Assembly: GCF_016908555.1 (NCBI RefSeq)
Contig: NZ_JAFBEE010000013.1
Location: 1 to 64,000, forward strand
DNA: 64,000 bases
Reading direction: 5' to 3'
DNA from: Alkaliphilus hydrothermalis
GTDB taxonomy: Bacteria; Bacillota; Clostridia; Peptostreptococcales; Natronincolaceae
The notes under the pieces are model-generated. The model was not told the DNA's origin and made no database searches. It saw nothing but the letters and a program-made list of their open reading frames with translations. Positions 54,024 through 61,923 of the stretch are shown here, in pieces; the first letter of the stretch is position 1; every line of letters begins with the position of its first letter. Position numbers and translations under genes: made by a program.

Positions 54024-55655
54024 ATGGAACATGCATATGGATGGTTGGCAATTATTCCACCGATCATAGCCGTAGTATTGGCATTAAGAACAAAAGAGGT
54101 TTTAGGCTCATTAATTGCAGGGATCTTTTCGGGTTACTTTATTTATGTTAATTTTGCCCCAACTGAAATAGCAGAAGGATTAGCTTCAACTAACCCAATT
54201 ATTGGACCTGTCACAGAAATGGTAAAGGCTGTAATCAGCAATGCAGGGGATTCATGGAATATGGCGATACTTATTTTCTTAGCTCTCATAGGGGGACTAG
54301 TGGCGGTTGTTACTGTGGCGGGGGGCTCTGCTGCCTATGGAGAATGGGCTGCCAGTAAAGTAAAGTCCCGTAGTGGTGCTCAGATGTCTACTTTCATGTT
54401 AGGTTGTATTATATTTATTGATGATTATTTCAATAGCTTAACAGTAGGAACAGTAATGCGACCCCTTACAGATCGATACAAGGTTTCTAGGGCGAAGTTG
54501 GCATATATACTAGATTCAACTGCGGCTCCTGTAACCATTCTTGTCCCCATATCCAGTTGGGTGGCATATGTTATATCGGTTATTCAGCCAACCCTGCAAG
54601 AATCAGGTTTTGAACTAAGCGGATTAAATGGATTTATGGCAACAATTCCTTTTAATATCTATGCATGGTTATCATTAGTTATGGTGGTGTTAGTGGCAAT
54701 GTCACAGGTGGAATTTGGACCGATGGCTCAGTTTGAGAATTACGCAATGGAGACTGGAGAATTACAAGGGGATTCCAATGCAACACCCCCTGGGGATGAC
54801 TTTAGTAATCTAAAGATTTCTTCAAAGGGGACACCGTGGGATTTAATAATCCCCATCAGTGGATTAATCATATTTACAATGTTGGCTATGGTCTATACAG
54901 GAGGATTCTTTGGAGGCGGAGTGTCCCTATGGCATGCCTTTGGAGATACCGATGCAGCCACTTCTTTAGTATATGGTGGAATCGCTGCCCTGCTATTATG
55001 TATGGTTATGTTTATTCCAAGAAAACTCATGACCTATGGGGAGTTTATGGAGGCCTTTACTCAAGGGGTCAAGTCAATGGTACCTGCCTTCACGATTTTA
55101 ATATTAGCATGGACCTTTGGTTCTGTTTTGAGGGATGATGGATTACAAAGTGGTAGCTTTGTGGCTAATCTAGTAGGAAACAGCATACCAGTTCAACTAT
55201 TACCAGCCATTATCTTTATTGTATCTGGAGCCATTGCTTTTTCAACAGGAACATCATGGGGAACTTTTGCCATTATGCTACCAATCGCGATTCCTCTAAG
55301 TGGCAACCTAAACCCAGAAATGATTGGTTTAATGATGTCGGCAGTATTGGCAGGGGCAGTCTTTGGGGATCATTGTTCTCCTATATCCGATACAACTATT
55401 TTATCCTCCACAGGGGCTGCGTGTCACCATTTAGATCACGTATCTACCCAGATTCCCTATGCCCTTACTGTAGCAGGGGTATCGGTAATTGGATTTATCA
55501 TTGGTGGACTTACCAACAGTGCTTACTTGAGTTTAGGAGTTTCGGGGATTATTTTAGTGGTGGTGGCGAAGACGATTACGAAGATTTCAAGAAAAAGAAA
55601 TCAGCAGAATGTTATAGAAATATCAAGACCCAGCATGTCCATTATATGGATATAG
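54024..55655 (+). CDS. NhaC-family transporter, probable lysine transporter
   Basis: A 543-residue NhaC/Na+-H+ antiporter-superfamily protein with about 12 membrane segments. Motifs FIDDYFNSLTVGTVMRPLTD and GDHCSPISDTTILSS are characteristic of this branch. By sequence alone it would be called a Na+/H+ antiporter, but the lysine riboswitch in front, as in other clostridia, makes lysine uptake (probably Na+- or H+-coupled) the better call. AAAGGGAGG is the ribosome site. Its stop codon lies inside its own terminator. Confidence 0.88.
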   Translation: MEHAYGWLAIIPPIIAVVLALRTKEVLGSLIAGIFSGYFIYVNFAPTEIAEGLASTNPIIGPVTEMVKAVISNAGDSWNMAILIFLALIGGLVAVVTVAGGSAAYGEWAASKVKSRSGAQMSTFMLGCIIFIDDYFNSLTVGTVMRPLTDRYKVSRAKLAYILDSTAAPVTILVPISSWVAYVISVIQPTLQESGFELSGLNGFMATIPFNIYAWLSLVMVVLVAMSQVEFGPMAQFENYAMETGELQGDSNATPPGDDFSNLKISSKGTPWDLIIPISGLIIFTMLAMVYTGGFFGGGVSLWHAFGDTDAATSLVYGGIAALLLCMVMFIPRKLMTYGEFMEAFTQGVKSMVPAFTILILAWTFGSVLRDDGLQSGSFVANLVGNSIPVQLLPAIIFIVSGAIAFSTGTSWGTFAIMLPIAIPLSGNLNPEMIGLMMSAVLAGAVFGDHCSPISDTTILSSTGAACHHLDHVSTQIPYALTVAGVSVIGFIIGGLTNSAYLSLGVSGIILVVVAKTITKISRKRNQQNVIEISRPSMSIIWI

Positions 55656-55670
55656 CTGGGTCTTGTTTCT
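55624..55670 (+). terminator. Terminator overlapping the transporter stop codon
   Basis: AAGACCCAGC (55624-55633) pairs with GCTGGGTCTT (55655-55664), then T residues. The last ten codons lie in the hairpin. Confidence 0.82.
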
Positions 55671-56191
55671 TTTAAGATCTGATCTGGGCTATCCTATGAT
55701 TATTTATAAAAACACTTTAATAAATAAAATAGGCTAAATACTTAAATAGTGGTTAGTTTTTTTATTTATTTCTATCGGTGTTAAAGGTAGTGTTTATTAA
55801 GTTTTCAGTATAATATATAAAAAATTAAATACATGAAATAATTATAAAATTGAACAAAATAAATAAAGATTTAGGATATTAGATGAATATTAATTTTTTT
55901 TAATACATTAATATTCATACAAAATAAATTATAATATTAATTAACAATAATTACTTTGAAAACACACACTAAATACAAAACGCCTATTCAAAGAGATGAT
56001 AGTATAGAAATGGACAATTGAAAAGTTGGAAAAATGTGAATAATAATTCATATAACACTCATTAAATAGTGATTTTATTAATAATACTCTTAAATTAATG
56101 ACAAACTTCGACAAAGCAATAAAAGATACTGTGTTATAGTAATTAAGTAAATTCTTATTTATCATATAGGAATTTATTGCACCATCTGTTA
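55671..56191. other. Very AT-rich intergenic region
   Basis: More than 500 bases without a credible gene; visibly richer in A and T than the flanks. It marks the left border of the accessory cassette. No repeats or att-like sites are evident to me. Confidence 0.4.
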
Positions 56192-56237
56192 CTTCCCTAC
56201 AAAAGTTAATAGATGGAATGCCTTCTTTGTAGGGGAG
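56192..56237 (+). promoter_or_regulatory. Leader hairpin that can hide a ribosome site
   Basis: CTTCCCTACAAA (56192-56203) pairs with TTTGTAGGGGAG (56226-56237, one G-U), 22-nt loop. The 3' arm contains the AGGGGAG that could serve the ATG at 56246. CCATCT (56182-56187) can instead pair with AGATGG (56211-56216), so two exclusive folds are possible. No known riboswitch class is recognised. Confidence 0.45.
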
Positions 56238-56281
56238 AGGGCTTAATGTTAAAAAATCAAGCTAAGGAAGGTAGGTTTAAA

Positions 56282-57091
56282 ATGAAAAAAGATTTTAATA
56301 AAATTATAGTATTTATTTTAGTTCTAACTTTGTTTACGATGAGTAGTTTATCTAGTTTTGCTCGGTCACCAAAAAATAATGGGGAAACTGTTTTTGTTGA
56401 TGGTATTGAATATAATGTTAGGGTTGATAACAAGTTTAATACAACAGTAGAAACTGTTGGTTTAGAAAATAAAGCAAAGCTGGTTATCGACAAACATGGT
56501 AAGGGTACTATATCAGGAGTTAAAGGGCAAAAGAAAGGTGAGGTATATGAGGTAATTGTAAATGAATTAAGCTATGAGGGACTTGATGTAAAAGTTAAAT
56601 CCAATGGCAAAGAAATAGAAAAATTTACAAAGAAAGAAGACCTAGTAAAAGATAAATACACAGGTCAAGCGACTATAGTTGTAGGAGGAACTGTGCTGGC
56701 AGGTTCTTTAGTCCAAGCGCTACTAGCTGCTGGATTAATATTTATTGCAGCTGGTATTACTTGGGTAGCTGTTACAGAGATTGCTGATATATTGCAGAAT
56801 AGTAGTAGCACAGGGTATTTCCAATGTAAGTTTTCCCTTGGTATGCTGTTCATTAATCCTGATGATATAACTAGAACACATGCTGTTAATAGAATCAAAG
56901 GAGGATATGATGTATATACTTATTCTCGATCAGATGCAAGTGGTATTGTAGTATCAGCTGGGAAGGGTATTATTGGACCTGAAAACCATTATGCTTTTTG
57001 GAAATTTGGGGATTATTATGATCACTATCATACAGGAGATAGAAATGGAGCACATTCTTTTTATGGGCTTCCTCAAAAAAGAAGTCTTTAA
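56282..57091 (+). CDS. Exported protein of unknown function, possible toxin-like
   Basis: A 269-residue protein. A signal peptide spans about 1-28 (KIIVFILVLTLFTMSSLSSFA). A Lys/Glu-rich extracellular part follows (30-125), then a 40-residue strongly hydrophobic, Gly/Ala-rich stretch (about 130-168), then a C-terminal part rich in aromatic residues and His ending DYYDHYHTGDRNGAHSFYG. I do not recognise the family firmly; the plan recalls putative exported toxins of Gram-positive bacteria. ATG 56246 is an alternative start adding 12 residues. It is first in a cassette with a small cytosolic protein, a protease and a TraX-like protein. Confidence 0.65.
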   Translation: MKKDFNKIIVFILVLTLFTMSSLSSFARSPKNNGETVFVDGIEYNVRVDNKFNTTVETVGLENKAKLVIDKHGKGTISGVKGQKKGEVYEVIVNELSYEGLDVKVKSNGKEIEKFTKKEDLVKDKYTGQATIVVGGTVLAGSLVQALLAAGLIFIAAGITWVAVTEIADILQNSSSTGYFQCKFSLGMLFINPDDITRTHAVNRIKGGYDVYTYSRSDASGIVVSAGKGIIGPENHYAFWKFGDYYDHYHTGDRNGAHSFYGLPQKRSL

Positions 57092-57158
57092 TATAAACTT
57101 AAGCATTTTATTTGATATTATTAGTATTAAACATGAGTGATACTAATTGATAATTTAA

Positions 57159-57205
57159 TAACAGAAGGTATCTACGTTTGTTGAAAATGTATATATCTTC
57201 TGTTA
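57159..57205 (+). terminator. Hairpin between the exported protein and the next gene
   Basis: TAACAGAAGGTAT (57159-57171) pairs with ATATCTTCTGTTA (57193-57205, one G-U), 21-nt loop. The T run is poor, so it may be an attenuator or a processing structure rather than a full terminator. Confidence 0.45.
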
Positions 57206-57302
57206 AAATTCAATTAATAGTATTTATTTATGTGATTTCAACAAGGGAATGTGAATATGTAATGAAATATAAATAAAATTAAAAGGAAGGGTTGTTAAAA
57301 TT

Positions 57303-57824
57303 ATGGATACACTTGCAAATGATTATGCAATTAAAAACCTTATCATGACAGAGTTTGAAGTTTGGAACTATGATGATGATATAGATGTTATCAATGAACT
57401 AATTATTAATGCAATTAGAAGTTCCGAAGGGGTATTTGTATATAGAAGGCTCACCCATTTGTTAGAAGAAAATAAATTCATTAAGTGGTTAAAAAACGAA
57501 ACTGAAATAATACACTGTAATGAAGTATCTATAGAATTTAAGGAACACAGTACCATGGAGAGTTTTAGACCTATAAATAATGAGGGGGTATATTTTCTTA
57601 AATTCACAGAAGATAATAAAGAAGATTTTTTAAGACATTTCAGATTATCCATTAGAGCTATAAAGAATAGAATTGGAAAGAGCAATGGGATAAAATATTT
57701 AGAAAAAAGCATGTATATTGATGATCCCCTATACGATCAATATGATTTTATATTTACGGTAGGAGACAAGGTTATATTATTTACCGATATTCATGATTTT
57801 ACATTTGTTAAAGCTGAGGTGTAG
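57303..57824 (+). CDS. Cytosolic protein of unknown function
   Basis: A 173-residue acidic protein with no signal peptide or membrane segment. I recognise no family. Its C-terminal YDFIFTVGDKVILFTDIHDF looks like a beta-hairpin core. It lies between the exported protein and the protease gene and its stop is one base before the protease start, so the two are coupled. A role as an immunity or regulatory partner is conceivable from position only. AAAAGGAAGGG is the ribosome site. Confidence 0.6.
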   Translation: MDTLANDYAIKNLIMTEFEVWNYDDDIDVINELIINAIRSSEGVFVYRRLTHLLEENKFIKWLKNETEIIHCNEVSIEFKEHSTMESFRPINNEGVYFLKFTEDNKEDFLRHFRLSIRAIKNRIGKSNGIKYLEKSMYIDDPLYDQYDFIFTVGDKVILFTDIHDFTFVKAEV

Positions 57825-57825
57825 T

Positions 57826-58485
57826 ATGGAAAAACTTAATAAGGCGACGAAAATTATATTGGTAGTTGTAACCTGTATAGTGGTATTATGCTATTTATCT
57901 ACTAAATTTACCATAATAAAAAGCATATCTAACTCGAATTCAGAGCAAGTAATTATTGGAATAATAGACGCTCAGTTATCTACTGGCTATGATAATGTTG
58001 TTACAAATAGTACAGGTATTATTAATTCACAAATAAAGACTCATGGTGATCGGTTAATAAGTTTTGCTAATAAATACTGCCCAAGTTTAAAGATATATTA
58101 TTATGATGCAACAAATGACAATGGAAGTGTGGATACTAATGGTCTTCTATCAGGATTAAAATGGATGAAAAATAAGGGAGTTAAACATATAAATATAAGC
58201 ATGAGTTCTAATATCTTTTCAGATGATCTACAAAATTTTATAGAGGAAAATGATAAAGATATAAAAATCTACGCGAGCTATCATAATTTAGAGCAAACCT
58301 TAGATTATCCAGCGATGTATAAATATGTAATTGCATCAGGAAAGAAAAGTCGAATTGCGTTTAAGGCAAATGACATACAGTATAAGAGTAACAATATAGT
58401 CCTTTTATCTAACGGTATCAAGAAGTACAGTGGCAATTCATTTCTATCAATTATGACAACAATAAACGATATAATTAGTAAATAA
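57826..58485 (+). CDS. Minimal membrane-anchored subtilisin-like (S8) protease
   Basis: A 219-residue protein with an N-terminal membrane anchor (about 9-27) and a compact subtilase-like domain. The pieces of the S8 active site are all placed correctly: Asp48 in VIIGIIDAQ, His73 in KTHGDRL, the oxyanion Asn154 in IKIYASYHN, and Ser205 in YSGNSFLSI; HINISMSS and DYPAMYKYVIASGK match conserved subtilase strands (NISLG and YPAxxxxVIAVG). It is much smaller than usual (about 270 or more) and has no propeptide. The start ATG follows GAGGTG inside the end of the previous gene. Confidence 0.72.
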   Translation: MEKLNKATKIILVVVTCIVVLCYLSTKFTIIKSISNSNSEQVIIGIIDAQLSTGYDNVVTNSTGIINSQIKTHGDRLISFANKYCPSLKIYYYDATNDNGSVDTNGLLSGLKWMKNKGVKHINISMSSNIFSDDLQNFIEENDKDIKIYASYHNLEQTLDYPAMYKYVIASGKKSRIAFKANDIQYKSNNIVLLSNGIKKYSGNSFLSIMTTINDIISK

Positions 58486-58614
58486 TATCATTATTATAAT
58501 TATTTATTATTATTTATTATTATTTGTATCTTAATTATCTTATAAGTGACTATCGTTAGAATAATTAAAACAAGTACTTATTGTAGGTGGGTAAGTATTT
58601 TATGGAGTGATATT

Positions 58615-59244
58615 ATGTTATATAAGATTGCATTAATTAGTATGTTGATTAATCACTTTGGAGTTGTATTCTTTCCTAATATAGAGTTGTTTGTGGTAAT
58701 TGGGAGAATTGCTTTTCCGATTTTTGCATGGGGTGTAGCAGAAGGTGCAAAAAAAACAAAAAAGTTAGAACACTATCAAATGAGATTATTAATTATAGCA
58801 ATAGTTTCTCAGGTTCCTTATTATTTACTTTTTAATAATTATTATTTAAATGTGTGCTTCACTTTGTTTCTAGGTTTATCTGCTATCAAAATATATACCA
58901 AAATCAATAATGTAGTACTAAAGGTACTTTCGATATTAATGCTAATTTTAATAAGTCATTATTTCAATGTTGAATATGGAATATATGGAGTTCTATTGAT
59001 TTTGATATATTACTTCTCTAAAGAGAGGTTAGTTATAGCAATGCTACAGATACTGATAACTATAATTGGGATAAATATATATAATTACCCAGCAATTCAG
59101 TTATATTCCTTGTTGGCGTTACCCTGCATTTTTGTTTTTAGAAATATAAAAGATCAAAAAAGAATACCGTCAATGGTAAAGTATTCAATTTATCCAATAC
59201 ATATATTATTATTTTATTTTGTTGGTATTAGTATAAAGGGATAG
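58615..59244 (+). CDS. TraX-family membrane protein
   Basis: A 209-residue protein with about seven membrane helices. It opens YKIALISMLINHFG, then VIGRIAFPIFAWGVAEG, the two signature stretches of TraX. In the F plasmid TraX acetylates the N-terminal alanine of processed pilin. No conjugation genes are nearby; the neighbours are an exported protein and a membrane protease, so it may modify a processed peptide here. The start is ATG 58615, eight bases after TGGAG. It lies 130 bases after the protease. Confidence 0.78.
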   Translation: MLYKIALISMLINHFGVVFFPNIELFVVIGRIAFPIFAWGVAEGAKKTKKLEHYQMRLLIIAIVSQVPYYLLFNNYYLNVCFTLFLGLSAIKIYTKINNVVLKVLSILMLILISHYFNVEYGIYGVLLILIYYFSKERLVIAMLQILITIIGINIYNYPAIQLYSLLALPCIFVFRNIKDQKRIPSMVKYSIYPIHILLFYFVGISIKG

Positions 59245-59374
59245 AAACCAAAAGAAAACTAGAATTAAGCTTATACATAGAGTCTAACTGATTTAAGTAA
59301 GAAAAAGAGGTTCTTTGTCAAGAGGTATTGGTGAAAAAATTTCAAGACAAAACTCAATAATATAATCTATATTG

Positions 59375-59408
59375 GCTTAGGGAGAGATAATACCCCTAAG
59401 CTCTTTTT
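59375..59408 (+). terminator. Terminator at the end of the accessory cassette
   Basis: GCTTAGGG (59375-59382) pairs with CCCTAAGC (59394-59401), then CTTTTT. It may derive from the end of the decayed insertion sequence beside it. Confidence 0.7.
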
Positions 59409-59602
59409 ATTGTAGCTAGATTTTGAGTAATGAGTATTCTATTTTTAAAATGATAGAAGCTCTTATATCCAAAAGAAATTCTTTTGATAACTTTAATTTT
59501 ATTGTTAATCCCTTATAAAAACCCATTAGTATACCCGTAGGTTAATGTGTTTTCAATGTATTATATTTTATCAGAGTTTGTCAGTTGTCTGAAATATTTT
59601 TG
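59396..59602 (-). pseudogene. Decayed C-terminal fragment of an ISL3-type transposase
   Basis: One minus-strand frame reads, from about 59602 down to the stop at 59396, KYFRQLTNSDKI, stop, YIENTLTYGYTNGFL, stop, GINNKIKVIKRISFGY, then KSFYHFKNRILITQNL. The YTNGF..G.NNKIKVIKR..FGY..F.HF.NRI block is the well-known C-terminus of ISL3-family transposases. Two in-frame stops and the missing N-terminal 80 percent show it is dead. A perfect 11-bp inverted repeat (59609-59619 with 59630-59640) follows directly and may be part of the same element. Confidence 0.75.
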
Positions 59603-59952
59603 CAATAAATTTGATGTGGATTTAATCACCCACATCAAATATTATAGAGCCTCATTTATAATATGCCAATTAGTAAAATATCGAAAAAAATAATTAAATT
59701 ACCTAATTAATATTAAGGTTGAAGTTAAAGTTAAAGATTAACATTAACAAAACTTAAAGTGATAGATGTTGGAAAACAACAATTATCAACTAAGTTGAAG
59801 TTGAACATTAATTTTATTATTAGCTTTCCTATTAATACTAAAACTGAAAAATGTAGACGCTTAGAATATAAATTTTCTATATAAGTTAAGTTAATCCTAG
59901 TACTAGTGACTTGGGAATTATTTATGATAGAATAGTCATAGGAGGTGAGCCA
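59603..59952. other. AT-rich intergenic region right of the IS remnant
   Basis: It holds the inverted repeat ATTTGATGTGG/CCACATCAAAT (59609-59640) and low-complexity GTTAAAGTTAAAG-like sequence near 59720-59750. No gene is seen. Confidence 0.35.
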
Positions 59953-61719
59953 ATGGCAAAATTATTTGATATAAAAAAAGATGTACAACATATTGCCGAG
60001 GCAATAGCCAGTGTGATGGGGGTAGATGTAACCATCGTAGACGAAGACCTCAGGAGAGTAGCTGGTACAGGTGGCTATTTTGAATCTACAGGTGAGAAGG
60101 TAGATGGGAATTCAGTCTTTCGTGTTGTTTTAGAAACAGCTGTAGGCTACATGATTGAAAACCCCATTACAGATAAAATATGTTTGAAGTGTGGGGCAAA
60201 AAAACATTGTCGAGAGTTCGGTGAGGTATGTGCCCCCATCAATGTTAAGGGAAAGGCTGTGGGAGTAATTGGACTGATTGCCTTTTCTCAAGAGCAAAAA
60301 AACAAACTCTTCGCCGATACCGATAGCCTCATGGAATTTCTTCAAAGAATGGCAGATTTAATCGCTGTTAAGCTTTTGGAGAAGGAGAAAAATGATCATC
60401 TGCAATTGACCACTAAGCAGTTGGAAACAGTGATTGACTCCCTAGAAGAGGGGATTATCGCAGTAGATTCGTTTGGAGATATTATCAAGTTTAATAATAT
60501 AGCCAAAAAAATGTTCCACAATCCATCTGTTGAAATGGGAATTAATATTAAATCATTGGCAGTTAATTTTGCTGAACTAATACAACTAGCTTCAAAAGGA
60601 GTTTCTATTAAAAATAGAGAGTTTTTATACAATAATAATAATAACCTTCAACTGAGGGGTGTTGCCTCCGTTAATCCTGTAATGGTGGAGGAAGAACTGG
60701 TGGGACTCATTTTTATTGTTAAAAACATTTGTCAAGTACTTCGGGAGGTAAATGATGTTATAGGCTCCAACGTCAACAGTACTTCCTTTGAAAATATAGT
60801 GGGGGAAAGCCAACAGTTATTGAAGGTTAAGGAAGAAGCTATTAAAGCATCTTCTTCTCCTTCCACCGTATTAATACAGGGGGAAAGTGGTACAGGCAAA
60901 GAGTTATTTGCTAGAGGAATCCATTTCTCCAGTCCAAGGAGCAACAAGCCCTTTGTGGCCATCAACTGTGCTGCTATACCAGAGCAACTATTAGAGAGTG
61001 AGCTTTTCGGATATGAGGGAGGGACCTTCACAGGAGCAGCAAAGGGAGGCAGGTCTGGAAAGTTCGAATTAGCCAATAGTGGCACAATTTTTCTAGACGA
61101 AATTGGAGATATGCCCCTGCATTTACAAAGTAAATTGCTGAGGGTATTGCAGGAGAAAAAAGTTGATCGGATAGGTAGTATCAATCCCATACCGATAGAT
61201 GTGAGGATTATCGCAGCAACCAACAAAAACCTTGAGGAAAAAGTGGCTCTTGGAGAATTTCGGGAGGATTTGTTTTTTAGATTAAATGTCATCCCGATTA
61301 ACATTCCTCCATTGAGGGAGCGTAAGCAGGATATCCCTGTGTTAATGCATTACCTTTTGAAAAAATGCAATCAAAAAATGGACAAGGATATTAAGGGATT
61401 TGGCGAAGGTGTAATGAGAATTTTTGAGGAGTATACATGGAAAGGCAATGTTCGTGAGTTGGAAAACGTGATTGAGTATGCCGTCAATATGGAGCAGGGG
61501 GAAATTATCCATATTGAGAACCTTCCCACAAAATTGAAAAATAGCAATAATGAAAAAGTAGAACCAGCCCTTGATAGATCAATTATCAAGCTAGAAGAGT
61601 TAGAAAAGAGGGCTATTAAAGAAGCCCTGCAGATCTGCGACAGTAAAGATGAGGCAGCACAACTTTTGGGGATTGGACGGGCTACCCTCTTTAGGAAAAT
61701 AAAACAGTATAGACTGTAG
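59953..61719 (+). CDS. Sigma-54-dependent activator of cysteine catabolism (CdsR-like)
   Basis: A 588-residue bacterial enhancer-binding protein: N-terminal GAF-like sensor (about 5-140), PAS domain (about 155-265), AAA+ domain (about 280-515) and a Fis-type helix-turn-helix at the end. Walker A GESGTGKE is at 310-317, the sigma-54-contacting loop GTFTGA at 357-362 (usual form GAFTGA) and Walker B at 381-386. The sensor has four cysteines, Cys77, Cys80, Cys86 and Cys93, which may bind a metal or Fe-S cluster or react with thiols. It precedes a sigma-54-promoted cysteine desulfidase gene, as CdsR precedes cdsB in Clostridioides difficile. GGAGGTGA sets the start. Confidence 0.88.
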   Translation: MAKLFDIKKDVQHIAEAIASVMGVDVTIVDEDLRRVAGTGGYFESTGEKVDGNSVFRVVLETAVGYMIENPITDKICLKCGAKKHCREFGEVCAPINVKGKAVGVIGLIAFSQEQKNKLFADTDSLMEFLQRMADLIAVKLLEKEKNDHLQLTTKQLETVIDSLEEGIIAVDSFGDIIKFNNIAKKMFHNPSVEMGINIKSLAVNFAELIQLASKGVSIKNREFLYNNNNNLQLRGVASVNPVMVEEELVGLIFIVKNICQVLREVNDVIGSNVNSTSFENIVGESQQLLKVKEEAIKASSSPSTVLIQGESGTGKELFARGIHFSSPRSNKPFVAINCAAIPEQLLESELFGYEGGTFTGAAKGGRSGKFELANSGTIFLDEIGDMPLHLQSKLLRVLQEKKVDRIGSINPIPIDVRIIAATNKNLEEKVALGEFREDLFFRLNVIPINIPPLRERKQDIPVLMHYLLKKCNQKMDKDIKGFGEGVMRIFEEYTWKGNVRELENVIEYAVNMEQGEIIHIENLPTKLKNSNNEKVEPALDRSIIKLEELEKRAIKEALQICDSKDEAAQLLGIGRATLFRKIKQYRL

Positions 61720-61772
61720 CTAAATGTGAAAAAGCAGCCCTTAAGAAGGGGATGAGATCTTGGATTTAAATA

Positions 61773-61828
61773 GTCTCAAAATGATATCGGTCTCAAAATG
61801 ATACTGTCAAGAAGTATCATTTTGAGAC
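61773..61828 (+). promoter_or_regulatory. Triple activator-binding site (UAS)
   Basis: The motif GTCTCAAAATGATA occurs at 61773-61786 and again inside 61789-61804, and inverted at 61813-61828. Copies two and three form a perfect 16-bp inverted repeat with an 8-base spacer. They lie 40-95 bases upstream of the -24/-12 promoter, the right place for an enhancer-binding protein. The palindrome could also act as a weak terminator of the activator gene. Confidence 0.75.
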
Positions 61829-61867
61829 CTCCTTTATTATATATGTGATAATTTAAAGCTTCTATTG

Positions 61868-61884
61868 TTGGCATGCTTCTTGCA
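61868..61884 (+). promoter_or_regulatory. Sigma-54 (-24/-12) promoter
   Basis: TTGGCATGCTTCTTGCA matches the consensus with GG and GC separated by exactly ten bases. It lies 40 bases before the cysteine desulfidase start. Confidence 0.9.
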
Positions 61885-61923
61885 AGTTATGTAGTCAAGA
61901 TAATTAATAGGAGGTATGTGGTT

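Noticed and set aside
53846..54151. Open frame on the plus strand (101 codons)
   Set aside because: It crosses the L-box terminator and the real start of the transporter gene.
54024..55655. Plain Na+/H+ antiporter call
   Set aside because: The lysine riboswitch in front makes an amino-acid transporter more likely.
55256..55675. Open frame on the plus strand (139 codons)
   Set aside because: An out-of-frame shadow of the NhaC-type transporter gene.
58485..58530. TTATTATTT-type tandem repeats
   Set aside because: Short low-complexity AT sequence after the protease gene; no CRISPR or regular spacer structure.
60732..61304. Long minus-strand frame (190 codons)
   Set aside because: Antisense to the AAA+ domain of the activator; it has no family resemblance and no ribosome site.
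61789..61828. Perfect 16-bp hairpin as a simple terminator
   Set aside because: No T run follows, and a third copy of the motif lies outside the hairpin; binding sites for the activator explain it better, though weak termination is not excluded.
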